Part shown: positions 16,170-24,853 of the stretch, piece after piece | How the letters are laid out: each line of letters begins with the position of its first letter | Position numbering within the stretch: position 1 is the first letter of the stretch | From: Levilactobacillus acidifarinae DSM 19394 = JCM 15949 | GTDB taxonomy: Bacteria; Bacillota; Bacilli; Lactobacillales; Lactobacillaceae | Length of the DNA: 64,000 bases | Direction: 5' to 3' | NCBI RefSeq assembly: GCF_001434835.1 | Contig: NZ_AZDV01000005.1 | Span: 248,001-312,000 of the forward strand | Notes under the pieces: model-generated | Seen by the model: the letters and a program-made list of their open reading frames with translations, nothing else | Database searches by the model: none | What the model was told of the DNA's origin: nothing | Translations under genes and position numbers: made by a program

Positions 16170-19100
16170 TTGACTACGAAAAAGTTATTATCCAAAAAGA
16201 TGCGGCAGAATCGTTGGGTTCTGACCAGTGCTGCGGCCATGACGTTAGCCCTTATGAGTTTAGGGGGCACGGTCGCTCATGCGGAGACGACCGGAAATGA
16301 TAGCGATGTCAACGAGACGACCACCGCTACCACGACATCAGCGGCGAAAGTTGCCTTAACAGCGGCGGCGAAAACGACGACCGAGTCAACGCAGGAGTCG
16401 ACCGCAACGTCGACGGCAACCTCAACTGGCACGTCCACGACGAGTGAGCCAACAACGACCGAAAAATCGGATACTGAGTCAACGTCGACAGAATCGGCGA
16501 CCACTGAATCAACGCCAGATACTACGGTAAATGAATCAACGACCGAATCGACGCCGGACGCGACGGTGAATGAATCAACGACTGAATCAACACCGGACGC
16601 TACGGGCAACGAGTCAACGACCGAATCAACGCCGGATACTACGACGGACAAGCCAACCACTGAAACGCCAGCAACGGCCGAATCGAAGACACCGGCGACT
16701 ACCCAGTCAGCGACAGATCAAGCAACCACCACGCAACCTGAACAGAACGGGCAATCGACGGATACCGGCAACCAGGCGACCACGGACGTGAAGACCGCTG
16801 CCGCGGCTAAGGCAGTGGTGGCACCCGTTGCCGAATCAGCGACGTTAACGGATGCGGCCCAAACCATCGACGACTGGATGCCTAATAAGAAGTTACAGGA
16901 GCTAGTTTTACAGACGTTGCGGCAGAATAACCCGGGTCGGACTTGGAATAGTGCCGCGGACATTACGCAGGAAGATATGGCACTGCTCACAAGGTTGAGT
17001 GGCGATGATGAAACCTATCTGGGCGAGGGAATTGATTACTCCTTAGAGGGGTTACAGTACGCAACTAACCTTAAGGAACTATTGCTACAATCGAATGTAA
17101 CCACGGCTTATTACGGCGGGATCGTCGACTTATCACCACTTGCGGGTCTTCAAAATTTGACGGACCTACAATTAACGGGTAACCGAATTAAAGATGTTAC
17201 GCCGATTGCGGGGTTGAAGAACCTGAAGTCTTTGGGCCTAACGTTAAACGAAATTGCGGATTTCTCCCCCCTGAAGGATAATCAGTACACCTCCTTTTAC
17301 GGGGGGCAACAGGTTATCTATTTACCGTCAATTCTGGTGAACAGTGTGACCAGAACGGCTCATCTTGATGGGGGTTATAAGCTTCCAGACGGCACGACGG
17401 TAGCACTAACTGGTAGGTCAATTCTGGTGCCAGTTAAATTTGACAGCGACACAAATCAATTCACTTACAAAGTTTATTACATCGGGGGTAATGCCGCTCA
17501 GACCAGTGATGGGGGGTTAGACTATAGCTTTATTCAAGATCCGGATGCTTTCCCACCAGCCACGTCACTTCCGGGAGCGCCTAATGTGACGATAGATCCC
17601 GTTGACCATTACTATTACCTCACCGGGGCTTTCATCGAGGGCGGCAGTCCGTACTTCTACGTCATTCAACCGTACGAATTGGCCGATCCGGCTGCGACCG
17701 TGACGGCGAAATACCAAGACGAACAGGGTAACGAGATTGCGCCGAGCGTCGTTTTGAACCAGGATAAACAACAACTCGTGGGGGCGACCTACACCACGAC
17801 GCAAGCGGCTATTGACGGCTATACCTTTAAGGAAACGACGGGGGCCCCGGTCACCGGGACTTACGCGGCAACCGCCCAAACGGTTATTTACGTTTACACG
17901 CGCGATCAAGGAACGGTAACGGTCCACTACGTTGATGATCAGGGCAACGCGCTAAAAGATCCCGAAACAGTGACGGGAAATCAGGGTGATCCGTACACGA
18001 CGACCGCCGCTGAGATTCCGTACTACACGCTGACCACGACGCCGGCGAACGCAACGGGCGTTTATGGCAAGGAAAACGTGAACGTGACCTACGTTTACAC
18101 GCGGGACCAAGGAACTGTAACCACGCACTACGTCGATGACCAAGGCAACGTCTTACAAACGCCACTGACGGTGACGGGGAACCAGGGTGATCCGTACACG
18201 ACGACGGCCGCTGAAATTCCGTATTACACGTTAACCACGACGCCGGCGAACGCCACCGGGGTTTATGGTAAGGACGCTGTGAACGTGACCTACGTTTACA
18301 CGCGGGATCAGGGAACTGTAACCACGCACTACGTCGACGATCAAGGGAACGTCTTACAAACGCCACTAACGGTGACGGGGAATCAGGGCGATCCGTACAC
18401 GACGACGGCCATCGATATTCCGCACTACACGTTAACCACGACGCCAACGAACGCCACCGGGGTTTACGGTAAGGACGCCGTGAACGTGACCTACGTTTAC
18501 ACGCGGGACCAGGGAACCGTTACGGTGCACTACGTTGATGCACAAGGGAACGCCTTAAAGACACCGGTAACTTTGACCGGTAATCAGGGTGACGCCTACA
18601 CCACCGAAGCCGCTGAGATTCCGTACTATACGCTGACCACGACGCCGGCCAATGCCACGGGAACTTACGGTTCGGCCGCGATTGATGTGACCTACGTTTA
18701 CACGCAGGATCAAGGGACGGTCACCGTCCACTACGTCGATGACCAGGGCAACATCTTGAAGGACGCCGTCACGACGACGGGAAACCAGGGCGACACTTAC
18801 ACCACCGAAGCCGCTGAGATTCCGCACTACACGTTAACTACGACGCCAGCCAACGCGACCGGGGTTTACGGTCAAGAGGCCGTGAACGTGACTTACGTTT
18901 ACACCCGCGATCAAGGAACCGTGACCACGCACTACGTCGACGAGGACGGCAACGTCTTACAGGCCGCTACGACCATGACGGGGAATCAGGGTGACACGTA
19001 CACCACGACCGCCGCTGAAATCTCCGGGTACACGTTGACCACGACGCCAGCGAATGCCACCGGGACGTACGGGGCCACCGCCATCGACGTCACCTACGTT

Positions 19101-19742
19101 TACCGTAAGGACGCCACCACGCCGGTGACGCCACCCGTGACGACCGGCACCGTGACGGTGCACTACGTTGATGCACAAGGGAACGTGCTGCAACCGGCCA
19201 CCACGCAAACGGGGACCGTGGGCGATACCTACACCACCACGGCCGCCACGATTACCGGATACCGGCTGACCACGACGCCAGCGAACGCCAATGGGACCTA
19301 TACGGCGGGCAACCAGGACGTGACCTACGTTTACACCAAGCTTGACGAAGAAGGGGGCGGCGGGGATACCGTTGATCCGGAACGGCCAACCCCACCAACT
19401 AACCCGACTGAACCAACGACGCCGACGAAACCCACCACACCAACCCCAACGCAACCGGATCAAGTAACGAACGGAAGCGCTGCGGATGCAGCGGCGGGGA
19501 ACCAACGACCGACTGCTGTGGCCACGCCAACCATGGCAACTGGCCATCAAGCCAACCAAGCGGCGCGGAACACTGGGACGGTCACCCCACAGACGCACGA
19601 GGCCACGGGTCAAACCCCAACGGCAACGACCAAGTTACCACAAACTAACGAGCAAACCGCACCGAACGGTTGGTTAGCCGGAGCAGTAGGATTACTGCTC
19701 AGCTTGCTAGGCTTAGCCGGTTGGCGGAAAAAATCTGAATAA
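16170..19742 (+). CDS. LPxTG-anchored MucBP-repeat adhesin with LRR segment
   Basis: 1190 residues. Signal peptide cleaved after Ala-His-Ala (about residue 38). Residues 40-220 are Ser/Thr-rich low complexity with ESTPDAT-type repeats. About 225-380 contain internalin-like leucine-rich repeats (NLTDLQLTGNRIKDVTPIAG). Then come eight MucBP repeats: a diverged first copy (about 510), six near-identical 67-residue units starting DQGTVT (from residue 579), and one more after a short linker. A Pro/Thr spacer leads to LPQTN, a hydrophobic helix and a KKS tail, the sortase anchor. TTG 16170 is the start, with GAGGGGG 8 nt upstream. Expected to bind mucin or other glycans on the cell surface. Confidence 0.9.
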   Translation: MTTKKLLSKKMRQNRWVLTSAAAMTLALMSLGGTVAHAETTGNDSDVNETTTATTTSAAKVALTAAAKTTTESTQESTATSTATSTGTSTTSEPTTTEKSDTESTSTESATTESTPDTTVNESTTESTPDATVNESTTESTPDATGNESTTESTPDTTTDKPTTETPATAESKTPATTQSATDQATTTQPEQNGQSTDTGNQATTDVKTAAAAKAVVAPVAESATLTDAAQTIDDWMPNKKLQELVLQTLRQNNPGRTWNSAADITQEDMALLTRLSGDDETYLGEGIDYSLEGLQYATNLKELLLQSNVTTAYYGGIVDLSPLAGLQNLTDLQLTGNRIKDVTPIAGLKNLKSLGLTLNEIADFSPLKDNQYTSFYGGQQVIYLPSILVNSVTRTAHLDGGYKLPDGTTVALTGRSILVPVKFDSDTNQFTYKVYYIGGNAAQTSDGGLDYSFIQDPDAFPPATSLPGAPNVTIDPVDHYYYLTGAFIEGGSPYFYVIQPYELADPAATVTAKYQDEQGNEIAPSVVLNQDKQQLVGATYTTTQAAIDGYTFKETTGAPVTGTYAATAQTVIYVYTRDQGTVTVHYVDDQGNALKDPETVTGNQGDPYTTTAAEIPYYTLTTTPANATGVYGKENVNVTYVYTRDQGTVTTHYVDDQGNVLQTPLTVTGNQGDPYTTTAAEIPYYTLTTTPANATGVYGKDAVNVTYVYTRDQGTVTTHYVDDQGNVLQTPLTVTGNQGDPYTTTAIDIPHYTLTTTPTNATGVYGKDAVNVTYVYTRDQGTVTVHYVDAQGNALKTPVTLTGNQGDAYTTEAAEIPYYTLTTTPANATGTYGSAAIDVTYVYTQDQGTVTVHYVDDQGNILKDAVTTTGNQGDTYTTEAAEIPHYTLTTTPANATGVYGQEAVNVTYVYTRDQGTVTTHYVDEDGNVLQAATTMTGNQGDTYTTTAAEISGYTLTTTPANATGTYGATAIDVTYVYRKDATTPVTPPVTTGTVTVHYVDAQGNVLQPATTQTGTVGDTYTTTAATITGYRLTTTPANANGTYTAGNQDVTYVYTKLDEEGGGGDTVDPERPTPPTNPTEPTTPTKPTTPTPTQPDQVTNGSAADAAAGNQRPTAVATPTMATGHQANQAARNTGTVTPQTHEATGQTPTATTKLPQTNEQTAPNGWLAGAVGLLLSLLGLAGWRKKSE
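16520..16660 (+). repeat. Short tandem repeats coding ESTPDAT-type units
   Basis: A run of 42-nt-scale units coding NESTTESTPDATV-like peptides, differing mostly at third codon positions; low-complexity stalk region of the adhesin. Confidence 0.7.
17904..19109 (+). repeat. Six tandem 201-bp MucBP repeats
   Basis: Copies begin at 17904, 18105, 18306, 18507, 18708 and 18909 with exact 201-bp spacing and high nucleotide similarity (the second and third are nearly identical). Such arrays can expand or contract by recombination. Confidence 0.92.
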
Positions 19743-19766
19743 CGGTTTTTAGACCGAAGACGACTT

Positions 19767-19806
19767 AAAAACGCGCCTCACGAAAAATATCGTGAGGCGC
19801 GTTTTG
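19767..19806. terminator. Bidirectional terminator between the adhesin and choloylglycine hydrolase genes
   Basis: AAAACGCGCCTCACGA pairs with TCGTGAGGCGCGTTTT across a 6-nt loop. Confidence 0.9.
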
Positions 19807-19819
19807 GGTTGGCACAGAC

Positions 19820-20821
19820 TTAATCGGAAACGGTGTCTGGCGTTAAATCCTGAACGTAAACCTGATGGTGAATGGGATATTCCCGGGGTTCTGCTAAGTG
19901 GTCTAACAGATCGTCGGTCAGGGCCACGCGTTGGAGGACTTGGTTGTCGTAGGGTTCCATGTAGTACGCCCGTTCGTCTAGACTCATGTACCCACGGTAT
20001 TCGGTGTAGTCGCTTTGGCCGTTTGCCTTGAGCTTAACGCCCTTAGGAATCGTGACCGAGTTTAAAATGTGTTGGATCATATTCAGCGCGTCCGGAATAG
20101 TCGTCGTTTCGGCGGCGTAATTCTTTAAAAAGGTCGTGCGGACAAAGCGCGACGGCGACGTGAAGTCACCCGGTAAGCCTAGCGCACCAGTCCCGGGGCC
20201 TTGAGTGGCTAACGGTTGACCCATCAGCGGCGTTAACGGTCGTTCCTGGTTAGTTAAGGTACCATAGGTGCTGAGATTTTGCAGTTGCCAGGCCAAATCC
20301 GGTGAATTGGTCATCACGCCCACAGGATCGTCAATTAAGGCAAGTTCGCCGCCCTGCGGTTCCAGTAACATAGTTTTGCCGGTGGTATCGCTAATGATGA
20401 AGTGGAGTGGTGGGACCGCCCCAATGAAGTTGGCCGCTTTGTTGATCAGGGCGATCTGTTCGACCTTGTTGGCCAGATCGTCGACACTAGCGGCGTTACC
20501 TAACGCCCAGGCCACGAAGTCTTGGGGGGCGATGCCGAGTTTATCGGCGGGCGTGTCATCGTAATAATAAACATTTCCTGGGAAATACAGGGTGGCGATC
20601 CCAACGCCGCATTCGTTGACCCCGTCGGTGTACATCTCATGGTCGAGCAAACGCCCGGCGCCCACGAAACCGTACTGAGTGGTGTAATCGCCGGCATCAC
20701 CGGCCACGACGCGGTTGCGGGGCATGACCATGATGCGAGCGCCAAAGTCGATGTCGAAGTCCATGGTCCGAGCCAAGAAATGATCCCCACGACTGTTTTC
20801 ATAAGTTAAACTGGTACACAT
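19820..20821 (-). CDS. Choloylglycine hydrolase family (bile salt hydrolase / penicillin V acylase-like)
   Basis: 333 residues, Ntn-hydrolase of the linear-amide C-N hydrolase type. The start must be ATG 20821, because catalysis needs Cys at position 2 exposed by Met removal (MCTSLTYEN); the longer frame to 20857 would bury it. Arg18 and Asp21 (ARTMDFD) are the next expected active-site residues. No signal peptide: cytoplasmic. Members hydrolyse conjugated bile salts, penicillin V or acyl-homoserine lactones; specificity cannot be read reliably here. The ribosome site is weak (GAGATGG). Monocistronic. Confidence 0.88.
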   Translation of the reverse strand: MCTSLTYENSRGDHFLARTMDFDIDFGARIMVMPRNRVVAGDAGDYTTQYGFVGAGRLLDHEMYTDGVNECGVGIATLYFPGNVYYYDDTPADKLGIAPQDFVAWALGNAASVDDLANKVEQIALINKAANFIGAVPPLHFIISDTTGKTMLLEPQGGELALIDDPVGVMTNSPDLAWQLQNLSTYGTLTNQERPLTPLMGQPLATQGPGTGALGLPGDFTSPSRFVRTTFLKNYAAETTTIPDALNMIQHILNSVTIPKGVKLKANGQSDYTEYRGYMSLDERAYYMEPYDNQVLQRVALTDDLLDHLAEPREYPIHHQVYVQDLTPDTVSD

Positions 20822-21021
20822 CAAAACCATCTCATTTCTTTTAGTAGTTGCCCCCATTCTAAGGCCAGCGGGGAAAAATGATGGTTGATTGGCTAATTAA
20901 TTGTGGTAATAGTAAGTCGATTATTTGAACTGGTGTGCCAAGCAGTGGTTGTGGGGACTAAAGAGCGTTAATGCCGGTAAATTCAAGATTAAGTGAGGAC
21001 CTAGGTTTCTGGCATAACGCA

Positions 21022-21049
21022 AACAGGCAGCCGAATGGGCTGCCTGCAA
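21022..21049 (-). terminator. Terminator of the GH20 gene
   Basis: CAGGCAGCC pairs with GGCTGCCTG over GAATG or its complement; on the minus strand a short T run (TTTGCG) follows. Confidence 0.6.
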
Positions 21050-21051
21050 GG

Positions 21052-22152
21052 TCATTTTAATTGAAAATAGGTGGTTAAAAAGGGCCGGGTCTTTTGATAA
21101 ACCTGGGCTTGTGAGTAGGTCTTCTTGCCGTCACCCCAGATGGAGATGGCTGAGCCGACGTTCTTGGGACTAGTGGCCAGGTCTTGGCGACTGGTCTTAT
21201 CCCAAACTTGTACGGTCCAGTTACGCCGTAAGTCTTGTTGCCAGTAGGCCACATTGGCCTTGGTGAAGGTCTTAGGTCGGGTGATCACGTAGAGGTACCA
21301 GAGGTTAGCGTTGATGGTTTGAAAACCAGCGGCGTTGAGTTGCGGGAGCGTGGCGCGAACCTGGCGGTGTTCCTGAATCAAGTTGGCGTTGTTGGTTTCG
21401 CCATCGTAACTCCAGTAGGTGACCAGGATGTTGTGGTCGATTTTGGGCAGGTCGGCGCGCATCAGTCCGTCGTTCCACATGCTGGTTTTCAGTCCCTTGC
21501 CGTTCAGGTAGCGGTTCAGGTAGTTGGTGTAGCTGACCGCCGTGGGCTGGGTCGCCTTGGTGGTGCCACTGTACTCGTCACCCCCGATGGCTAAATGTTG
21601 GCCCCGGTAGAGGAGACCAACGTATTCGCTGAGTAGGGACTTGACGAAGCCCCTGGTCTGGCTGGCATGCAAGTTGAGTTCGTTACCGTGGGCAATTTGC
21701 TGCGCCAGTTTACGGTTAGCCGAACTAGACGTTTTGAGTAGTTTGATCAGGGCGGTGGTGTGCCCCGGGGTGTCAATCTCCGGAATCACCTCGACCTGGC
21801 GTTGGTGCCCGTAGACCACTAAGGCCCGCAACTGCTTCTTACTCAGGAAGGCCAGCTTGGTCTTGCGGTTGTAGTACACGTCGCCCTTCTTTTGAGCGGC
21901 CTTAACGGTCTGGCCGAGCTTGGCGCTTTCCACGCCGTAGCGACTGTCATCGGTTAAGTGCAGTTGTAAAAAGGTGCCCCCGCCCGCGTGAACTTCCCGA
22001 ATGAACTTTTTAATGGTGGTCACGGAATAGTACTGTCGTGCGTTGTCCAGGATCAGTCCCTTGGACTTGGTGGCGGCCTGAGCGGTCGAAGCGCCCAAGC
22101 TAAGCGTGAGTGCTAGTGTGATGATGCCGAGCCAAATGTGCCAATGGCGCAT
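21052..22152 (-). CDS. Secreted GH20-family beta-N-acetylhexosaminidase-like protein
   Basis: 366 residues with a signal peptide ending Ala-Gln-Ala (about residue 26). The barrel starts at KGLILDNARQYYS, has LQLHLTDD (63-69), and the catalytic Asp-Glu pair is visible as IGGDEYSG (Asp192, Glu193), as in GH20 enzymes. It lacks the separate N-terminal GH20b domain, so it is a minimal catalytic module. Expected to release terminal GlcNAc/GalNAc from glycans outside the cell. The neighbouring adhesin and amidases make a glycan- or wall-related role plausible (inference). Confidence 0.85.
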   Translation of the reverse strand: MRHWHIWLGIITLALTLSLGASTAQAATKSKGLILDNARQYYSVTTIKKFIREVHAGGGTFLQLHLTDDSRYGVESAKLGQTVKAAQKKGDVYYNRKTKLAFLSKKQLRALVVYGHQRQVEVIPEIDTPGHTTALIKLLKTSSSANRKLAQQIAHGNELNLHASQTRGFVKSLLSEYVGLLYRGQHLAIGGDEYSGTTKATQPTAVSYTNYLNRYLNGKGLKTSMWNDGLMRADLPKIDHNILVTYWSYDGETNNANLIQEHRQVRATLPQLNAAGFQTINANLWYLYVITRPKTFTKANVAYWQQDLRRNWTVQVWDKTSRQDLATSPKNVGSAISIWGDGKKTYSQAQVYQKTRPFLTTYFQLK

Positions 22153-22263
22153 GTCAATCCCCTCATTTCATAGTGTTTACTGTTCAATATACGAGTTTCG
22201 GGGCGGTTTGAACATGAATTAGCTCACAAGGACGCAAAAGTAACGGGGAATGGGACCGGAAAC

Positions 22264-22313
22264 GGCAACGCCCCAATCGTCAGGGACGGCTGACGGGTGG
22301 GGTGTGCCGGATT
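22264..22313. other. Large imperfect hairpin between the GH20 and epimerase genes
   Basis: CCCCA and GTCAG arms pair with CTGAC and TGGGG, ending at the epimerase stop region. No U-run follows on either strand, so a terminator is uncertain. Confidence 0.3.
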
Positions 22314-23343
22314 ATTTGACGATACCCAGATCAATCATGGATTGGGCCGTGGCTAAGATGGCGGTCTTAGCGGAACGGGGCTGCCAGTTGAGGAGCGTTT
22401 GGGCCTTGTGGTTGCTGGTCCCGGCGTATTGGCCGACGATGGACGCAATCATTCGGAGTTGTGGGTTGGTGACGGCCGCGGCCTTGACCGCTAAGTTGGG
22501 GATGGTCTTGGTCGGTAGGTTCGCCGCGTATTGGGGAAGGGCGGCGCGTAAAAGGTTGGCAACGTCGAGCATCGACAGCGTTTCACCGGTCGTGGCCAGA
22601 AAACGTTGACCGTTGGCTTGCGGGCTGGTCATGGCCAAGAGATGTAGGCGGGCAACGTCGCGCACGTCGACGTAACCGGAGTCCACGTGTGGCACGGCCT
22701 TGACCTGACCTTCCAAGAGTTGTTGAATCTGGACGTTGGAGTGCGAGTACTTCGCCGATAAAACGGGCCCCATCACGCCGACCGGGTTCACGGCGGCTAA
22801 TTCGAGGCCTTGGCCTTCTTCTTTAATAAATTGCCAGGCGGCTTGTTCGGCTAACGTTTTGGACTTTTGGTAGGGGTGGATATTTTTGGCGGATAGGTCG
22901 GACCAGTCCTCCTCGGTGTAGGGGGTGGTTCGGTGCGGATGACCGGCGAAGATGGCGCCGTAAGCCGAGGTTAAGACCACGCGCTTAACGTCGGCATCAC
23001 GGGCGGCCCGGAGGACGCGGCGCACGCCGTCGACGGCCGGCCGAATCATCTCGGCTTCGTTTTTGAAGTTGAGTTTGGGTGTGGGCGAGGCCACGTGGAT
23101 TGCGTAGGTGGCGCCGGCCATGACCTGGTCCCAGTGGGCGTCACTACCCAGGTCGGCTTCAATCACGTCGAGGTCGCTAAAGTCGGTGAGGCCCCCGTTG
23201 GTTAACATGTCTTCGATCACGGCGCGTTTGGCCAAGTTACGGACCGTGGCCCGGACCGCGTAGCCCTGCTGTAGAAGTTGTAAGATGATGTGGATGGCGA
23301 TGAAGCCGCTGCCGCCGGTAACGCTCACGAGTTGTTTTTGCAT
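22312..23343 (-). CDS. NAD(P)-dependent epimerase/aldehyde reductase (extended SDR)
   Basis: 343 residues. The Rossmann motif TGGSGFIA (9-16), catalytic Ser126 and YQKSK (Tyr158, Lys162) are intact. The overall layout matches the dihydroflavonol-4-reductase-like or aldehyde-reductase branch of extended SDRs, cytoplasmic enzymes reducing carbonyls with NADPH. It is transcribed divergently from the TetR gene at 23482, a common arrangement of regulator and target. Confidence 0.85.
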   Translation of the reverse strand: MQKQLVSVTGGSGFIAIHIILQLLQQGYAVRATVRNLAKRAVIEDMLTNGGLTDFSDLDVIEADLGSDAHWDQVMAGATYAIHVASPTPKLNFKNEAEMIRPAVDGVRRVLRAARDADVKRVVLTSAYGAIFAGHPHRTTPYTEEDWSDLSAKNIHPYQKSKTLAEQAAWQFIKEEGQGLELAAVNPVGVMGPVLSAKYSHSNVQIQQLLEGQVKAVPHVDSGYVDVRDVARLHLLAMTSPQANGQRFLATTGETLSMLDVANLLRAALPQYAANLPTKTIPNLAVKAAAVTNPQLRMIASIVGQYAGTSNHKAQTLLNWQPRSAKTAILATAQSMIDLGIVK

Positions 23344-23394
23344 GATAAATGCCTCCAGTTTGAAATTTAATCAGAATTAGGTTTTACGTGACAC

Positions 23395-23464
23395 TTGTAA
23401 CGTCTGTGACCAGACTATACAATGGACTTAGACGCAACACAAGCCCTTAACCGGCATCTGTGAC
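23395..23464 (+). promoter_or_regulatory. Divergent promoter region with TCTGTGAC direct repeats
   Basis: For the tetR direction: TTGTAA (23395-23400), 17 nt, TACAAT (23418-23423). The octamer TCTGTGAC occurs at 23403-23410 (inside the spacer) and again at 23457-23464 near the ribosome site. Candidate operator for the TetR protein. Confidence 0.45.
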
Positions 23465-23481
23465 AGAACGGAGGAATTGTT

Positions 23482-24039
23482 ATGGCAGCGACCCAACACG
23501 CCCAACAGATTAAACAAGATTCGCAAACGTATCTGACTACGGCGCTCTTACAATTATTGGAAACCCACGATCTAAACACTCTCAGCGTTACCCAGGTGGT
23601 CAAACGCGCGGGGGTTAGTCGGATGGCCTTCTACCGGAACTTCGACACGCTCGCCGATTTATTGACGGCGTATTTTCAACCCAAATTGACGGCTCGATTC
23701 AACGACATCGTGACCGGCGTACCCCAGGCCGAAAAATTGACGGCGATCGGGCAGTTTTTTCAGGAGCTGGCGCCGACCTTAAAACTCGCCGAACGGCGTG
23801 GGTTTGAGGGGATTATTCAACAAATTTTTAACCAGAATATGGAAGATTTTTACCAGACGATTTTGGCGGAAACGCCACTCACCTCGGTTCAGCAACGCTA
23901 CTGGACCAAGTTCATGAGCGCCGGAGTGTACGCCATCTGGCGCGAGTGGCTATTGACCGGACAACGCGAGTCGTTGTCCACGATCCACGACTTGATTGCG
24001 GGCTTTCAGAGGCAGACCATGGCGAGTTTGCAGGGCTGA
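23482..24039 (+). CDS. TetR/AcrR-family transcriptional regulator
   Basis: 185 residues. The N-terminal helix-turn-helix is clear: LNTLSVTQVVKRAGVSRMAFYRNF (about 33-56 in this family's layout), followed by a helical ligand domain. AACGGAGGAA precedes ATG 23482. It lies between a divergently transcribed epimerase gene and a downstream ABC exporter whose promoter carries a perfect dyad, so it may control either or both; the dyad makes the ABC operon the stronger candidate (inference). Confidence 0.85.
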   Translation: MAATQHAQQIKQDSQTYLTTALLQLLETHDLNTLSVTQVVKRAGVSRMAFYRNFDTLADLLTAYFQPKLTARFNDIVTGVPQAEKLTAIGQFFQELAPTLKLAERRGFEGIIQQIFNQNMEDFYQTILAETPLTSVQQRYWTKFMSAGVYAIWREWLLTGQRESLSTIHDLIAGFQRQTMASLQG

Positions 24040-24046
24040 AAAGTTT

Positions 24047-24088
24047 AAAAAACGGTGACCGGGATCGATAGCCAGTCACCGGGTTTTA
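24047..24088 (+). terminator. Terminator between tetR and the ABC genes
   Basis: CGGTGAC pairs with GTCACCG, extended by flanking AAAA and TTTT runs. Confidence 0.6.
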
Positions 24089-24100
24089 ACGGGAACGTGC

Positions 24101-24131
24101 TAAAATGAATTTATGTAACCGGATACATAAA
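24101..24131 (+). promoter_or_regulatory. Promoter with a perfect TTTATGTA dyad before the ABC exporter
   Basis: A -10-like TAAAAT (24101-24106) is followed by TTTATGTA (24110-24117), a 6-nt spacer, and TACATAAA (24124-24131), an exact inverted repeat of TetR-operator size that covers the expected transcription start. Confidence 0.6.
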
Positions 24132-24142
24132 GGAGGTAAAAC

Positions 24143-24844
24143 ATGGCCTATATCGAAGTGCAACACGCGACCCGCGAGTTTCGTAACGGGGAGCAGACCA
24201 CGGTGGCCAACCGCGACATCTCGTTTACCGTGGCTCAGGGCGCCGTGGTGACCATCCTGGGGCCCAGTGGTGCCGGGAAATCCACGTTACTGAACATTTT
24301 AGGCGGGATGGATTCGCCCACCAGTGGTCGCGTTCTGATCGACGGGGTGGATATTGCCCAATTCTCCGCTAAACAACTCACGACCTATCGACGTCAGGCC
24401 GTCGGGTTCGTTTTTCAGTTTTATAACCTGATTCCTAACCTGACCGCCCGCGAAAACGTCGAACTGGCCTCGCAAATCACCCAGGATGCCCGCAATGTGG
24501 ACGAAACGTTGGCGTTAGTGGGCCTTCAGGACCGGGCGCAAAACTTCCCCGCCCAATTGTCCGGTGGGGAGCAACAGCGCGTGGCGATTGCCCGGGCCGT
24601 CGCCAAAAATCCGAAGTTATTGTTGTGCGACGAACCCACGGGGGCGTTGGATTACCAGACCGGTAAGCAGGTCTTACAGGTGATTCAAGACGCCGCTAAG
24701 CAGACTGCGACCACGGTGATCATCGTGACCCACAACAGTGCCATCGCGCAGATGGGCGACTTGGTGATTCGGATCAACGATGCGCAGATTCAGTCGGTCA
24801 CGCCCAACGCCCACCCGACGCCGCTGGCCGACATTGAATGGTAG
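24143..24844 (+). CDS. ABC transporter ATP-binding protein (MacB/LolD-like)
   Basis: 233 residues. Walker A GPSGAGKS at 40-47, signature LSGGEQQR at 139-146, Walker B ending in DEP at 163-165. Belongs to the MacB/LolD-like group that pairs with FtsX-type permeases. It runs directly into the permease gene (stop at 24844, permease ATG at 24854), so both form one operon. AAAGGAGG precedes ATG 24143. Substrate unknown; drug, peptide or lipid export is typical. Confidence 0.9.
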   Translation: MAYIEVQHATREFRNGEQTTVANRDISFTVAQGAVVTILGPSGAGKSTLLNILGGMDSPTSGRVLIDGVDIAQFSAKQLTTYRRQAVGFVFQFYNLIPNLTARENVELASQITQDARNVDETLALVGLQDRAQNFPAQLSGGEQQRVAIARAVAKNPKLLLCDEPTGALDYQTGKQVLQVIQDAAKQTATTVIIVTHNSAIAQMGDLVIRINDAQIQSVTPNAHPTPLADIEW

Positions 24845-24853
24845 GTGATGGGG

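Noticed and set aside
16277-16660. Long Val/Ser/Asp-rich minus-strand ORF inside the adhesin gene
   Set aside because: It is the antisense shadow of the Ser/Thr repeats; no ribosome site or independent promoter.
17884-19613. Several long minus-strand ORFs under the MucBP repeats
   Set aside because: They repeat with the same 201-bp period as the sense gene and are shadows.
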